A DNA stretch of 64,000 bases from MA-ANB-1 sp965216445 (GTDB lineage: Bacteria > Actinomycetota > Acidimicrobiia > Spongiisociales > ZC4RG35). The number at the start of each line of letters is the position of its first letter. Position 1 is the first letter of the stretch. The stretch is taken from contig OZ244166.1 in the NCBI GenBank assembly GCA_965216445.1, forward strand, positions 1,178,001 through 1,242,000, given 5' to 3'. The position numbers and the translations under genes are program-made. The notes under the pieces are model-generated. The model made no database searches, was not told the origin of the DNA, and saw nothing but the letters and a program-made list of their open reading frames with translations. This document shows, in pieces, positions 8,438-17,018 of this stretch.

Positions 8438-8896
8438 TCAACTGAAAAGAGGATCTTCGACAAGGTCCTGGAGTCCGACGACCCAACCAGCCGGGAGGTC
8501 CCAGTGCCGAGCACCGGCGATCATTGTTTCGACGTATTCGACAGGTGGGACGGTCTCTTCACCTGGGCTGCCTGGGCTGACGAACGTCAAACAATCGTGC
8601 TTGTTTCCACCACGGTCGATGGCTCTTTCTTCCCAGATGGCGACCCGTCCCTCTTGCTCCTCAATAGCTGTGAGGGCCTCGATTTCGTCTTCCGGGATCT
8701 CAAACACCCCACCCCAGACGGTTGATCCCTCTCCATGAACCAGCGTCACCGTTGGCTTGGGCCCGTTGGCGACGAACGAAAGCCTGGTTTCGGGGTAATG
8801 GGCTGTGAATCGGAATTCAGCATTGGGAGCCGCCGCGGCCAGCCGCTCCGGTTCCAGGATTGATGTATAGGCGAAGTACAGCTTCGTTTCTGGCAC
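8438..8896 (-). CDS. gamma-glutamylcyclotransferase-like protein (GGCT/AIG2 fold)
   Basis: The motif YFAYTSI near the N-terminus matches the Y-G-S-N-type substrate loop of the GGCT/AIG2 fold. GGVFEIPEDEIEALTAIEEQEG further on matches the region holding the catalytic Glu. Such enzymes release 5-oxoproline from gamma-glutamyl compounds, but many members have other or unknown substrates. I place the start at GTG 8896 (152 residues, beginning VPETKLYFAY), because the fold normally starts there. An upstream in-frame GTG at 8953 would add 19 residues with no family match. A TACACT sequence just upstream of 8896 could be a -10 box of a nearly leaderless transcript. Confidence 0.7.
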   Translation of the reverse strand: MPETKLYFAYTSILEPERLAAAAPNAEFRFTAHYPETRLSFVANGPKPTVTLVHGEGSTVWGGVFEIPEDEIEALTAIEEQEGRVAIWEERAIDRGGNKHDCLTFVSPGSPGEETVPPVEYVETMIAGARHWDLPAGWVVGLQDLVEDPLFS

Positions 8897-8976
8897 GGGG
8901 AGCCAAGTGTACCCGTAGCAAAACGCGAATCCCGATTTATTCCTGATAAACACAGGATCGTCTACCGTTCTGGGAC

Positions 8977-9594
8977 GTGAAACGTCTCATTCTCTTTGCG
9001 GTATTGGCACTCGTCGTCGCTGCGTGTGGTGGTTCAGCGGTTTCAGACCAATCCACTGATCCCACTGATCCTGCCAGCACGGAGACAACGTCGACCTCCG
9101 ATACCCCGGCAACAACCGGGTCGGACGGTGAAACTACGACCACACCAGCTGGCGAGACCTCGACCACTTCAGGTCGTGAGGTGGCCCCTGACTTCACTCT
9201 GCAGCTCGGTGAAGGTGGAACCTTCAGTCTTTCAGACAGCTCCAAGCCGGTCTATCTGGTCTTTTGGGCTGAGTGGTGACCAACCTGTCGACGGGAGTTG
9301 CCCGTCATCGACAGAATTGCGGCTGATTACGCCGATCGAATCGACTTCGTCGCCCCTGCGTGGAAGTCGTCGTTCGCGGCCACAGAGGAGCGTGCCAATG
9401 AACTGCTCCAGTCGGGCGTGATCATGTGGGGTTTGGACGAAGATGAAGAGATATTCTCGCTGTATGGAGTCCCTTACCAGCCGGTCACAGTACTGATCGC
9501 TGGCGACGACACAGTGGTCGAAGCCTGGCCCGGTCTCAGGGACGAGGCGGAGATTCGTGCCGCCCTGGATGCGCTCATAGCGCTGACGAGCTAA
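8977..9594 (+). CDS. candidate selenoprotein: thioredoxin-fold lipoprotein with UxxC active site (in-frame TGA at 9277-9279)
   Basis: If TGA 9277 is read as selenocysteine the product has 205 residues: a signal peptide with lipobox VAAC (Cys17), a Thr/Ser-rich linker to about residue 68, then a TlpA/ResA-like thioredoxin domain (APDFTLQLGEGG onwards). The active site reads WAEW-Sec-PTC, with Sec101 and Cys104, exactly where relatives have WCxxC. The frame stays open on both sides of the TGA and downstream holds the normal fold, including a VPYQPVTV segment with the cis-proline. A SECIS-like stem-loop follows the TGA. Start is GTG 8977. The alternative is a single-base mutation or sequencing error (TGC/TGT to TGA) leaving a pseudogene; context makes Sec more likely. 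Confidence 0.72.
9285..9314 (+). promoter_or_regulatory. candidate bacterial SECIS stem-loop
   Basis: In mRNA the segment folds as CTGTCGA (9285-9291) with TCGACAG (9308-9314), then CGGG (9292-9295) with CCCG (9301-9304), leaving a 3-base bulge (9305-9307) and the apical loop AGUUG (9296-9300). The loop begins 16 bases after the UGA and has G in its second position. This agrees with the bacterial SECIS model as I know it (loop about 16-37 bases after UGA, short upper stem, a G among the first two loop bases). It would bind SelB to recode UGA. Confidence 0.6.
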
Positions 9595-9619
9595 CCAACA
9601 CGCTCTACTATGGAGCCGG

Positions 9620-10000
9620 ATGTCAACGCAGGTTTCTACCGAGGAACTCCTCAAGGGTCTTGAGCTCCAGCTACTGGATCCCGACTTCAGGCGCGACACC
9701 GCGAAAGTTCTCGAACTCTTGTCAGACGACTTTCTCGAGGTGGGTACCCGAGGACGCCAATATGACCTTGTGGCGATCGTTAGAGAAATGGCCAGGGGCC
9801 GACCCAGTTCGGTGGTCGTCAAGGATTGGAAGATCCGCGAGTTGTTTCCAACGGTGATGCTCTGTACATATCGCACAGTGAGCTCAACAGGCCGAGAGGT
9901 TTTTCGCAGTTCAGTATGGGTGCGGCGCAAGGACGGAAAGTGGAGAATGTCCTTTCATCAAGGCACTCCGATACCCGAGTCCTGGGGGGGACCGAGTTGA
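9620..10000 (+). CDS. SnoaL-like/DUF4440 (NTF2-fold) protein
   Basis: Cytoplasmic protein of 126 residues beginning at ATG 9620, 25 bases after the selenoprotein candidate. The order helix-loop-sheet with EELLKGLELQLLDPDFRRD, LLSDDFLEVGTRGRQYD and a WRMSFHQGTP end is typical of DUF4440/SnoaL-like NTF2-fold proteins, in which the last sheet lines a small-ligand pocket. The substrate is unknown and no catalytic residue can be assigned with confidence. Confidence 0.75.
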   Translation: MSTQVSTEELLKGLELQLLDPDFRRDTAKVLELLSDDFLEVGTRGRQYDLVAIVREMARGRPSSVVVKDWKIRELFPTVMLCTYRTVSSTGREVFRSSVWVRRKDGKWRMSFHQGTPIPESWGGPS

Positions 10001-10043
10001 GCTGGTTGTAGATGCCTAGACCCACCTCATACATCACTCCTTT

Positions 10044-11489
10044 TTGAGAAGATTCGAACTCCTTCTCCTTTTCGCCGGACTGTTCGCCGTGGCGTGGCCA
10101 GCGGTTTTTGGCGTCCGACCACGCCGCGGGATTGCTTCGACGCTGCTCGTGGCCGCTTTCGTCGCGCATCTTCAGATCGAGGGTCTTCGTTGGCAACTGA
10201 TCCCGTTGTATCTGGCCACGTTTGGTTTGGTTATCGGCGACATCGTGTTTCTCGACAGGGAGCTTCGTTGGCCACGGCGTGTCGCCAGAGGTGTTTTTGG
10301 GGTCGTTGGCTTGCTTCTGGTGGCCTCGCTCGGCTGGTTGCTTCCCGTACCCGAATTGCCAACTCCGACTGGGACGGAAGTCATCGGGACGGTTGTGGTC
10401 GAGGTCATCGACAGGGACCGGCCCGAGATCTACGGGCTGCAACCCGGGCAGGAGACTGGAGGAGATCGTCGATTCGTGGCCCAGGTCTGGTACCCAGCTG
10501 GTGATCCCGGAGACGCTGAACCACAGGGTGTCCATCCGGATTGGCCGATAGTTGGCTCTGAGCTGGCACTGGACATCGGTTTTCCTGGCTGGTTTCTCAG
10601 TCATGTCAAATACACGGATTCCCACTCGTTCGACTCGCTGCCAGTGGCTCCAGGAACGTATCCAGTGGTGCTCTACAGCCACGGATGGACTGGATATCGA
10701 TCGATCGGTTTGAACCAGATCGAGTCCCTGGTTTCCAACGGGTACATCGTCATCGCACCGGATCACACCTATGGGGCTGTGGCGACGGTGTTCAACGACG
10801 GCGAGGTCGTGACCTATGACCCATCTGCCCTGCCTGACGAGACCACTGTGAGTGATACTCAATACCGGGAGTCATCGGAGATGCTGGTCGAGACGTTCGC
10901 TGGTGACTTGTTGAAAATCCTCGACGAACTTGATCTCGGTGTCGAGGGTGACTTCGGTACCTTGACAGACAGTATGGACCTGACCCGCGTCGGCGTCTTC
11001 GGCCATTCGACAGGCGGGGGAGCCGCGATGCGTGTTTGCCTCGTTGACGAACGTTGTGACGCGGTATTGGGGATGGATGCCTGGGTCGAACCTCTTCCTG
11101 ATCGAATCCTGGCCGAGACCCTGCAGCAGCCGTCACTGCAGATGCGGTCGGCTGAATGGCAGGCAAAACCAAATGACGCCATCCTGCGCGGGATTTCGGA
11201 ACGCAGTGAAGAGGTTGCCTACTGGATAGGCATCGACGGCACCGGTCACAACGACTTTGTGATGACACCTCTTTTCTCGCCGGTTGCTGACGAGTTGGGG
11301 CTCCGGGGGCCAATCCCGGCAGGTCGGATAATCCCGATCATCAACCAGTATCTCGTCGGATTCTTTGACGTCTTCCTGCTCGGAACAGGACCAGCTGCCA
11401 TCAACACTGTCACCTTCGATGAGGTCAGTCTGGAGATCATCCCCGCGGCGAATGTGGGACAAGACGACGAGGCTGGGGATTCTGGCTGA
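10044..11489 (+). CDS. alpha/beta hydrolase related to platelet-activating factor acetylhydrolase, with N-terminal membrane domain
   Basis: Protein of 481 residues from TTG 10044. The first about 110 residues form three to four membrane helices; the rest is an alpha/beta-hydrolase domain. The nucleophile elbow is GHSTGGG with Ser322, and the segment YPVVLYSHGWTGYRS upstream forms the oxyanion region, as in the PAF-acetylhydrolase isoform II group. HNDFV near residue 405 likely contributes the catalytic His. It is likely a membrane-tethered esterase or lipase; the substrate cannot be told. Its end faces the ccm operon. Confidence 0.78.
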   Translation: MRRFELLLLFAGLFAVAWPAVFGVRPRRGIASTLLVAAFVAHLQIEGLRWQLIPLYLATFGLVIGDIVFLDRELRWPRRVARGVFGVVGLLLVASLGWLLPVPELPTPTGTEVIGTVVVEVIDRDRPEIYGLQPGQETGGDRRFVAQVWYPAGDPGDAEPQGVHPDWPIVGSELALDIGFPGWFLSHVKYTDSHSFDSLPVAPGTYPVVLYSHGWTGYRSIGLNQIESLVSNGYIVIAPDHTYGAVATVFNDGEVVTYDPSALPDETTVSDTQYRESSEMLVETFAGDLLKILDELDLGVEGDFGTLTDSMDLTRVGVFGHSTGGGAAMRVCLVDERCDAVLGMDAWVEPLPDRILAETLQQPSLQMRSAEWQAKPNDAILRGISERSEEVAYWIGIDGTGHNDFVMTPLFSPVADELGLRGPIPAGRIIPIINQYLVGFFDVFLLGTGPAAINTVTFDEVSLEIIPAANVGQDDEAGDSG

Positions 11490-11494
11490 GCTGA

Positions 11495-12088
11495 TTACTC
11501 GGAAGGTCTTTGTTGCGTGTCGCCAGTGACTTGTTGTCCCGGCGTCTCTCCGGCAAGGATGCCGTCAAGTGTGGCGCCGAGGATGAGCGCGTCAGCCTCG
11601 CCGATGATCTTGCCGACCACGGTGCCCTCTTCGTTGATGAAAAACGTCTCGGGAATGCCAAATACCCCGTAGGCAATCGAAGCCCTCCCGCCAGGGTCCG
11701 AAAGGTAGATAGTCGACTCCGACCTTCCCGCTTCATCCAGGTAGGCGATGGCGGTTCCACGGTTCTCGTTGTAGAGGATTTGAACGAACTGGACCCCACG
11801 GTCCGCAAAAGCTTCTGAGGTGGCGACAAAGTCGGCGTGTTCGTTGCGACATTCGGGGCACCAGGAGGCAAAGAAGTTGACCACGGTGACACTCCCGGTA
11901 AGTTCCGAAGTGTCGAACTCCGATTCTTCGTCGAGCAATTGCATGGTGAGCTGTGGTGCCGGCTGACCGAGGAGGGGAGACTGAACGAGACCAGGATCAG
12001 AACCGAAACGACTCGCCAGAACCACTGATAGGACCACAGCCACACCGGCGACCGAAAGACCGACCCATTTCAGAACGCCGCCCCTCAC
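11495..12088 (-). CDS. ccmG: CcmG/DsbE-type thioredoxin of cytochrome c maturation
   Basis: Membrane-anchored thioredoxin-like protein of 197 residues with one N-terminal helix, the redox motif WCPEC (Cys77 and Cys80) and a GIPETFF cis-proline loop. It keeps the CxxCH motif of apocytochrome c reduced for heme ligation. I choose GTG 12088, which overlaps the ccmH stop as GTGA; GTG 12094 is also possible. It is the last gene of the ccm operon. Confidence 0.9.
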   Translation of the reverse strand: MRGGVLKWVGLSVAGVAVVLSVVLASRFGSDPGLVQSPLLGQPAPQLTMQLLDEESEFDTSELTGSVTVVNFFASWCPECRNEHADFVATSEAFADRGVQFVQILYNENRGTAIAYLDEAGRSESTIYLSDPGGRASIAYGVFGIPETFFINEEGTVVGKIIGEADALILGATLDGILAGETPGQQVTGDTQQRPSE

Positions 12089-13107
12089 GTGCACGCCTGT
12101 CCGGCCGAGGCCAGGTCGAAGTCACTTTGAACTTGGGACCGGGTTTCCTCAGAGAGCTCGGGGTTGGCTAACACCTCGGCGAAGAGCGTCGAAGCCTGCT
12201 GGTTGTCACCTGTCCCGCACCAGATCACTTGACCCTTCAGGTAAAGCGCCACCGTGGACTCGGGCACAATGGCCAGCGCCTCGTCAAACAGAGTCACGGC
12301 AGTCTCGACCTCGCCGTTTCCGTCGTAAGCCATCCAACCCAACCGTATGAGTGCCGTCGAAGCCTCCCCTTCAGTCGATCGTTCGTCCTCAGCTACCTGC
12401 AGGTAGAGCGGGAAGGCTGATCGATAGTCGCCCGCACTGAAATAGCGCTCGGCGAGTGCAACCCGCATCCCATTGACCTGGGGATGGTCGACGTTCGCAG
12501 CAATCACCGCCTCCATAGTCTCGTTACTCACGCCATCGAGGTTGTCGACGTCGACGCTGGCAGCCCCTGACGTGGTGGCTGGACGATCCTGGATCATCGC
12601 GCCGGCTATCAAAACGATCAATGCGAAGCCGCCGATCACGATTAGACCGCCGACAAGCCGACGATTGGTAGTTGATGGCGTCGTTTCGTCCTCCAGTCCT
12701 CCGCCCTCCGTGGCCACGGCGGGGCCGGGATGAGCTCGCCACCAGAAAATGACCGCGACGCCGATGGCCAGGGCCGCGATGGGTGCGAGCCAAAGAAACA
12801 ATGTCGAACCGGAGGCTGGAGGGTCAAGCAAAACCGAGTTGCTGAACGAGGAGAGCAGTTCGTCGATGATCTCATCGTCGCTGGCTCCGGCGGCAACCCT
12901 CTCTTCCACCAGGTCCATCATGTCGGTAGCCATCTGGGCTGGTGAGTTGGCAATCGACTCACCCTGACAAACAGGGCATTTGATGGCTGTGCCGATCCGT
13001 TCGACGCGATCGTCGGGAGTCTCGGCGGTTGCAACCAGTCCGATCAGCACGAGGGTCAGGACACCGAGAAGAGACCCGACAACGAGATTTCTGGCTCTGT
13101 CAGACAT
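12085..13107 (-). CDS. ccmH: CcmH with C-terminal TPR region (CcmH-CcmI-like fusion)
   Basis: Protein of 340 residues starting at ATG 13107, where ATGTCTGA gives an 8-bp overlap with the ccmF stop. Residues 30-100 match CcmH/CycL: KCPVCQGESIANS with Cys44 and Cys47, preceded by a signal anchor, then a second membrane helix near 105-125. A third helix near 160-180 leads to a soluble helical region (about 220-340) with tetratricopeptide-like repeats such as MRVALAERYFSAGDYRSAFPLY. It therefore combines CcmH thiol reductase and CcmI apocytochrome-binding functions in one chain. Confidence 0.88.
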   Translation of the reverse strand: MSDRARNLVVGSLLGVLTLVLIGLVATAETPDDRVERIGTAIKCPVCQGESIANSPAQMATDMMDLVEERVAAGASDDEIIDELLSSFSNSVLLDPPASGSTLFLWLAPIAALAIGVAVIFWWRAHPGPAVATEGGGLEDETTPSTTNRRLVGGLIVIGGFALIVLIAGAMIQDRPATTSGAASVDVDNLDGVSNETMEAVIAANVDHPQVNGMRVALAERYFSAGDYRSAFPLYLQVAEDERSTEGEASTALIRLGWMAYDGNGEVETAVTLFDEALAIVPESTVALYLKGQVIWCGTGDNQQASTLFAEVLANPELSEETRSQVQSDFDLASAGQACT

Positions 13108-15130
13108 CAGCCGTTTGACGTTTCGGCACGGTGTTGGGTTCCCCTCGGCGCGAAGTGAGAGCCCAGAAGCCACCCGCTGCCGCCAGCATGCCGCCGACCC
13201 ACAGCAGCCAGATCAGCGGCGAAGTATCCAGCGATAGGGTCGCCGCCGGTGAGGTGCCGGGAGGGATACGCAGGGTGAGGTAAAGGTCCCCGCTGGGTCT
13301 GGTCAGGACCGATGGTGTTGTGATGCCCGAACCCGATCGGTAGAAGTTCACGGTTGGTTCCAACGTGGTCACGAAGCGACCCCCACGGAAAACGCTGATA
13401 CGGACTCCCAAAACTGTCCGTTGCGGTTGTTCGGACTGGAATGGGCTCTCGTAGACGAGTTCGTATCCAGCGAAGTTGGTCGATTCACCCGGTTCGAGTT
13501 CGACGGTGCTGTGGACTCCGAGATTGGCTGCGAATGCAATACCCAGTGCTACCAGCACCACGCCAATGTGGCTCAGTTGGCCTGCCCAGAATGGTGTATC
13601 TCCACGTACCACTGTTCCCACAGCTTCGAGGAGTGACTCGCCCGTCTTATTAGATCTCCGACTCGCCTGTTCGAGTAGAAGTCCGAGGATGACACCGATT
13701 ACGAAGACAGCGAGGACCGTCGCCAGGATCACCCATCCCAGTCGGGTCACGGTTAAAGCCACGATCAGTCCCGCAGTCACGGCAATCAACGCCGGGTTGC
13801 GAATCTGTCGCCATACGACTTCGGCAGAAGCGTGTCGCCAGGGTGTAATTGGTCCAAAACCCATGACGAGAAGTAGCGCGAAGGAAAGGGGCACAGCGAG
13901 ACGGTTGAAGAAAGGCTCGCCGACTCCCACCTGAGTTCCGGTGAATGCTTCCACCAGCAATGGGTAGGTGGTTCCGATCAGGACGACAAATGCATACAGG
14001 GTGAGAATCAGGTTGTTTGCCAGGAAAGTTCCTTCCCGGCTAGCGAACGATTCGATCCGTGGTGCCGAGCTGACCAAATGCGATCTGGTGGCGAAAAGCG
14101 TGAATGAACCGACCAACACCAAAGTCAGGAATCCGAGAAGGGCGGGTCCAATCGCTGACTGTGTGAACGAGTGGACCGAGTTGATCGTCCCCGACCGGGT
14201 GAGGAAGGTGCCGAGGATCGTGAGAGCGAAAGCAGATATCACAAGTACGAAATTCCAGGCCTGGAGCATGTTGCGGCGTTGTTGCACAATCGCCGAGTGG
14301 AGGAACGCCGTGGCAACTAGCCACGGCATCAGCGAAGCGTTTTCCACTGGGTCCCATGCCCAGTATCCACCCCAGGAAAGAACCTCATAAGCCCACCACC
14401 CACCGAGAACGATCCCGAAAGTGAGAAAGCTCCAGGCGACCAGAGTCGACCGATGAGATCTCCGGAGCCAGGCGGGACCGGGAACTTTGAGTGCCAGGGC
14501 CGAAATTGCGAAAGAGAACGGAACGGATAGTCCCACGTAACCGAGGTAGAGCATTGGGGGGTGGATCGCCATCAAGATGTGGTTTTGCAGCAGGTCGTTG
14601 GGCCCTGCACCGTCTGCAGGTGCCTGAATCGATGAGAAGGGCCACGGGCTGGACACTGCGCATGCTCTCTCCGCTGCCTCGACGCACACTTCGAACGGGT
14701 TGGAGACTGTGATCATCAAGGCAAAGAAGAAGATCCCAATGCCGCCCATTACCGCCAGCGCGCCTGCCCCAAGCCGGTCCGGTGCGGTTTCGTAACGCCT
14801 CAGTACCGCCCAGGTGAAACCGGCCAACACCAAGCCCCACAGCACGATGGATCCTTCGAGTGCTCCCCAGGCGCTGGCGACATTGAATGGGAACGGTGTC
14901 GAAGACGCATGGTGGTTGGCAACGTATGAGATCTGAAAGTCATTCGTCACCAGCGCCAGCTCCAACGCAACCATTGCCACAACGGCACCACTGAGAAGCA
15001 ACCGCACGGGTGGTCTGAGGTTCGACACACCCGTTTCGGAGCGGGCGACTGCCACCGCTCTGGCCACGAGAAGAACTGCTCCAACCAGACCTGCTGCGAT
15101 TCCGATTGTTCCCAAGAGGGAAAGCAGCAT
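13100..15130 (-). CDS. ccmF: cytochrome c heme lyase CcmF
   Basis: Large multi-pass membrane protein of 676 residues that joins heme from CcmE to apocytochrome c. The WWD signature WGGYWAWDPVEN is at residues 253-264, followed by ASLMPWLVATAFLHS; NHILMAIHPPMLYLG at about 183-197 supplies conserved periplasmic histidines. Start ATG 15130 shares one base with the ccmE stop (TGATG). A short insert before the WWD domain holds two cysteines (near 149 and 157). Length is in the normal range. Confidence 0.96.
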   Translation of the reverse strand: MLLSLLGTIGIAAGLVGAVLLVARAVAVARSETGVSNLRPPVRLLLSGAVVAMVALELALVTNDFQISYVANHHASSTPFPFNVASAWGALEGSIVLWGLVLAGFTWAVLRRYETAPDRLGAGALAVMGGIGIFFFALMITVSNPFEVCVEAAERACAVSSPWPFSSIQAPADGAGPNDLLQNHILMAIHPPMLYLGYVGLSVPFSFAISALALKVPGPAWLRRSHRSTLVAWSFLTFGIVLGGWWAYEVLSWGGYWAWDPVENASLMPWLVATAFLHSAIVQQRRNMLQAWNFVLVISAFALTILGTFLTRSGTINSVHSFTQSAIGPALLGFLTLVLVGSFTLFATRSHLVSSAPRIESFASREGTFLANNLILTLYAFVVLIGTTYPLLVEAFTGTQVGVGEPFFNRLAVPLSFALLLVMGFGPITPWRHASAEVVWRQIRNPALIAVTAGLIVALTVTRLGWVILATVLAVFVIGVILGLLLEQASRRSNKTGESLLEAVGTVVRGDTPFWAGQLSHIGVVLVALGIAFAANLGVHSTVELEPGESTNFAGYELVYESPFQSEQPQRTVLGVRISVFRGGRFVTTLEPTVNFYRSGSGITTPSVLTRPSGDLYLTLRIPPGTSPAATLSLDTSPLIWLLWVGGMLAAAGGFWALTSRRGEPNTVPKRQTADV

Positions 15131-15537
15131 CAGCTGTCCTCTACCGGCGTTCCCTCTTCGGGAATGACGTAGTTCTCGTCGTGGCGGATGAGTGCGTTTG
15201 TTGCCGCGTAGTCGTCACCGTCCCAAGATCCGTCGAGAAGTACCGGGACCGTATCGTTGAACAGAGGCGGGGGAGTGTCGGCGAGTCGGACGCTGATTGT
15301 TGCTCCACCGTCGGTGACGTCAAACAAAAGATCGTCTCCAACCTCGACCACGGTCCCCGGCACCACCGAACCGGCCAACCGGAATTGCTCGCCGTCAGGG
15401 AACGAATCCCGCTGGTCCACTGCTTCGGTGGGATAGAGGTAATAAGTCAGGTTGTCATCGAGATTGATCAATGACATTGCCACGATCAGAGCGATGATGC
15501 CTCCGATTCCAAGAAGGACCAGAGATCGATGCTCCAT
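15130..15537 (-). CDS. ccmE: cytochrome c maturation heme chaperone CcmE
   Basis: Protein of 135 residues with an N-terminal membrane helix and an OB-fold beta barrel. The heme-attachment site is His119 in RHDENYV with Tyr123, i.e. the classical HxxxY form and not the CxxxY form found in some archaea and Gram-positives. It follows ccmD with two bases between stop and start. Confidence 0.95.
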   Translation of the reverse strand: MEHRSLVLLGIGGIIALIVAMSLINLDDNLTYYLYPTEAVDQRDSFPDGEQFRLAGSVVPGTVVEVGDDLLFDVTDGGATISVRLADTPPPLFNDTVPVLLDGSWDGDDYAATNALIRHDENYVIPEEGTPVEDS

Positions 15538-15539
15538 TA

Positions 15540-15644
15540 CTACCGCTCCGCTCTCTTGCGACGCAGATGCAGATAGACGGCATAGCCAAGGGTCGACCCG
15601 TAGACAACGGCGTAAGTTGCGATCACGACCAGCGAATCAGACAT
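15540..15644 (-). CDS. ccmD: CcmD, small membrane protein of the heme-export complex
   Basis: A 34-residue open frame from ATG 15644 to TAG 15540. It starts inside the ccmC stop as ATGTCTGA (8-bp overlap) and ends two bases before ccmE. The product has one membrane helix (ATYAVVYGSTLGYAVYLHL) and ends in a run of basic residues, the normal shape of CcmD, which helps release holo-CcmE from CcmABC. Position between ccmC and ccmE is the standard one. Confidence 0.9.
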   Translation of the reverse strand: MSDSLVVIATYAVVYGSTLGYAVYLHLRRKRAER

Positions 15645-16347
15645 CTTTCACCTCGGACAGCCGTGGGGGTGAAACTGGATCGTTGGCTAGATCGGCGTCG
15701 AGTTCGGCCGCCTCCTCAATCCGTCCGACGTATGTTCGAGCCATGAGAAGTGCGATGTAGAGCACAGTGAACGCAGCGACATTGACCAGCATCGCAACCA
15801 GAATCTCGGTTGCGAGAGTGCTCCCATCGGGTCGAATTGACTGTGTCTGGTGAAGGGTTCGCCAGAGGTTGACCGAGAAGTAAACAAGAGGAACCTGGAC
15901 AACAGCAACGGTGCCGAGTATTGCCGCCCGTTTTGCTCGTGTTTCGGGGTCGGCGACCGCCCTTCGCAAGGCGAGATAGCCGATGTAGACGAAGATCATC
16001 ACCGCCGTTGTGGCGAGACGTGCGTCGCTCCAGTCCCATGCCTGTCCCCACACGGCCTGACCCCAGACCATCCCTGTGAACACACCGACCACTGAGAAAA
16101 TGACTCCGATCTCCGCAGAGGCTGCCGCGAGCCGATCCCATCGCCGGTTCTTGGTCAGCAAGTACAGAACTGAGCCGAGTGCGGTCAATCCGAATGCGAG
16201 AAACGCCAGCCACAAAGTCGGGACGTGGACGTAGATCATTCGGGTGTAGACACCTTGGAGCTGGTCGAGGGGAGCGGTGAATGCCAGGAATGCACCGTAG
16301 GCCAGCGCAATCGCCGCTACGAGAAAGGTCACCTGTACTCGTCTCAT
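15637..16347 (-). CDS. ccmC: heme exporter/heme handling protein CcmC
   Basis: Membrane protein of 236 residues with six predicted helices. The WWD domain lies in VWGQAWDWSDARLATT and the flanking histidine is in MIYVHVPTLWLAF. CcmC loads heme on CcmE. Start ATG 16347 overlaps the ccmB stop by four bases. A CcmC-length protein next to ccmB and ccmD excludes the related CcsA/ResC assignment. Confidence 0.94.
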   Translation of the reverse strand: MRRVQVTFLVAAIALAYGAFLAFTAPLDQLQGVYTRMIYVHVPTLWLAFLAFGLTALGSVLYLLTKNRRWDRLAAASAEIGVIFSVVGVFTGMVWGQAVWGQAWDWSDARLATTAVMIFVYIGYLALRRAVADPETRAKRAAILGTVAVVQVPLVYFSVNLWRTLHQTQSIRPDGSTLATEILVAMLVNVAAFTVLYIALLMARTYVGRIEEAAELDADLANDPVSPPRLSEVKDV

Positions 16348-17018
16348 CTGGTTGCTTCCTCAAGGGGTCTCGACAACGCTATCCCGGCTACGAACAGAGC
16401 CAAATCGGCTGTGGTCAACAACAGAATCCATAACAGGATACCGTTGCCTCGTTCCATAGCTTCCAGGACCTGAGAGGCACCGACCACGACGGGTATCAGG
16501 AGGGGCGCCACGATCAGGGATGCGAGGGAGGATCGGTTCCGTAAGCCGCTGGCGACTTCGCCGGCGAGGGTGGAGAGCATCGCCAGGCCAACCGAAGCAA
16601 GTGCACTTGCGAGCAGAACGGGGAGTGGCCAGCCATCCGGGAGATCTGGGTTGAAGAGGAATACCATCGACATCCACAACACCGCCATGAAGCCCAGCAG
16701 CAGCAATGTGGCAGCAAGGGATCGCCCGAGGAAACGTGCGGCCGGGTCGAGCCCGAGAAGCATTGTCGTGTCCCGTCGTTGCGATGTCTCAGATACCGAG
16801 GTTCGTAATGCCACCTGCATTCCGTAGAGAATGGCAACGGCCCAGAAAATCGCTGTGCCGAGATCATTGAGCGAGGTCCCGGAGTCTGCAGCGACGATGG
16901 AGAAGATCATCATGGCGACGACTGCAAAGGGAAGGACGATGCGGAACGTGTCACCCAGACGGCGCTCCACGACCAGGTCGACTCTGGCTACCTCAGCGGT
17001 CTGACGCCACAAGGTCAT
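16344..17018 (-). CDS. ccmB: heme exporter membrane subunit CcmB
   Basis: Protein of 224 residues with six hydrophobic segments and the CcmB-like N-terminus (a short amphipathic cytoplasmic helix, then LPFAVVAMMIFS). It forms the CcmAB ABC transporter that uses ATP to release heme-loaded CcmE. Start ATG 17018 overlaps the ccmA stop by four bases. Confidence 0.9.
   Translation of the reverse strand: MTLWRQTAEVARVDLVVERRLGDTFRIVLPFAVVAMMIFSIVAADSGTSLNDLGTAIFWAVAILYGMQVALRTSVSETSQRRDTTMLLGLDPAARFLGRSLAATLLLLGFMAVLWMSMVFLFNPDLPDGWPLPVLLASALASVGLAMLSTLAGEVASGLRNRSSLASLIVAPLLIPVVVGASQVLEAMERGNGILLWILLLTTADLALFVAGIALSRPLEEATR

Noticed and set aside
9298..9594. A separate short gene starting at TTG 9298
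   Set aside because: It would begin inside a thioredoxin domain, lacks the active site and a ribosome site, and is in the same frame as the upstream part; one selenoprotein gene explains both halves.
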